Shown here piece after piece: positions 63,951 through 64,000 of a DNA stretch of 64,000 bases (within the stretch, counting starts at the first letter, position 1; each line of letters begins with the position of its first letter). The DNA lies in contig NW_024881501.1 of the NCBI RefSeq assembly GCF_019059575.1, forward strand, positions 1,984,001-2,048,000. Direction: 5' to 3'. A program made the position numbers and the translations under genes. This DNA is from Amphibalanus amphitrite (taxonomy: Eukaryota; Arthropoda; Thecostraca; Balanomorpha; Balanidae). The notes under the pieces are model-generated. The model did not search any database. It saw only the letters and a program-made list of their open reading frames with translations, and was not told where the DNA came from.

Positions 63951-64000
63951 CTTCTGCTCATACTTTGTGGTGCGGTGGTGGTGCGTCGGGCCGCGCGCTC

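Noticed and set aside
1..64000. CRISPR array interpretation of the regular repeats
   Set aside because: Genome is eukaryotic, units are directly adjacent with no unique spacers, and no cas genes are present.

Overview
The window is eukaryotic genomic DNA, with multi-exon genes, phased GT-AG introns, dense minisatellites and nested DNA transposons. A LUBEL-type linear-ubiquitin ligase with an N-terminal B-box, a very long disordered exon and GC-rich coding exons points to an arthropod, probably a crustacean. The clade is inferred from protein style, not tested.

All three recognisable genes lie head to tail on the minus strand. (1) About 2556-11151: the first six coding exons of a tyrosine aminotransferase (TAT), from a Kozak-type ATG to the PLP-binding lysine. 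The rest lies beyond the left edge. (2) About 14261-50675: a LUBEL/HOIP (RNF31-family) RBR E3 ubiquitin ligase. I could chain 28 exons without breaking frame, giving 2,432 codons plus a stop. The order is B-box, basic/proline linkers, NZF zinc finger, UBA-type helices, a 922-codon acidic low-complexity exon, RING1-IBR-RING2 and an LDD-like C-terminus. The 5' end is not found. (3) 62928-63171: the last coding exon of a lysosomal phospholipase A2 / LCAT-family lipase (PLA2G15-like), which continues past the right edge. The three genes belong to different pathways (tyrosine catabolism, linear-ubiquitin signalling, lipid hydrolysis) and nothing suggests a functional cluster.

Introns and intergenic DNA are filled with mobile elements. 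The commonest are ~1.18 kb non-coding elements flanked by TTAA. They start CCCGCGCC, carry a G-tract/C-tract hairpin near each end, and are full of the hexamer AGGTCA (the nuclear-receptor half-site). Other families are a TA-flanked family beginning GGGGA, an internally deleted mariner/Tc1-type element, a hAT-type element with a perfect 8-bp TSD, a tRNA-derived SINE-like unit and several foldback elements.

The most unusual signal is at the splice sites. At about 12 of roughly 67 visible exon-intron junctions, a short block containing the end of the exon plus the splice site itself has been tandemly copied into the neighbouring intron. This leaves arrays of decoy or alternative donors or acceptors in all three genes.
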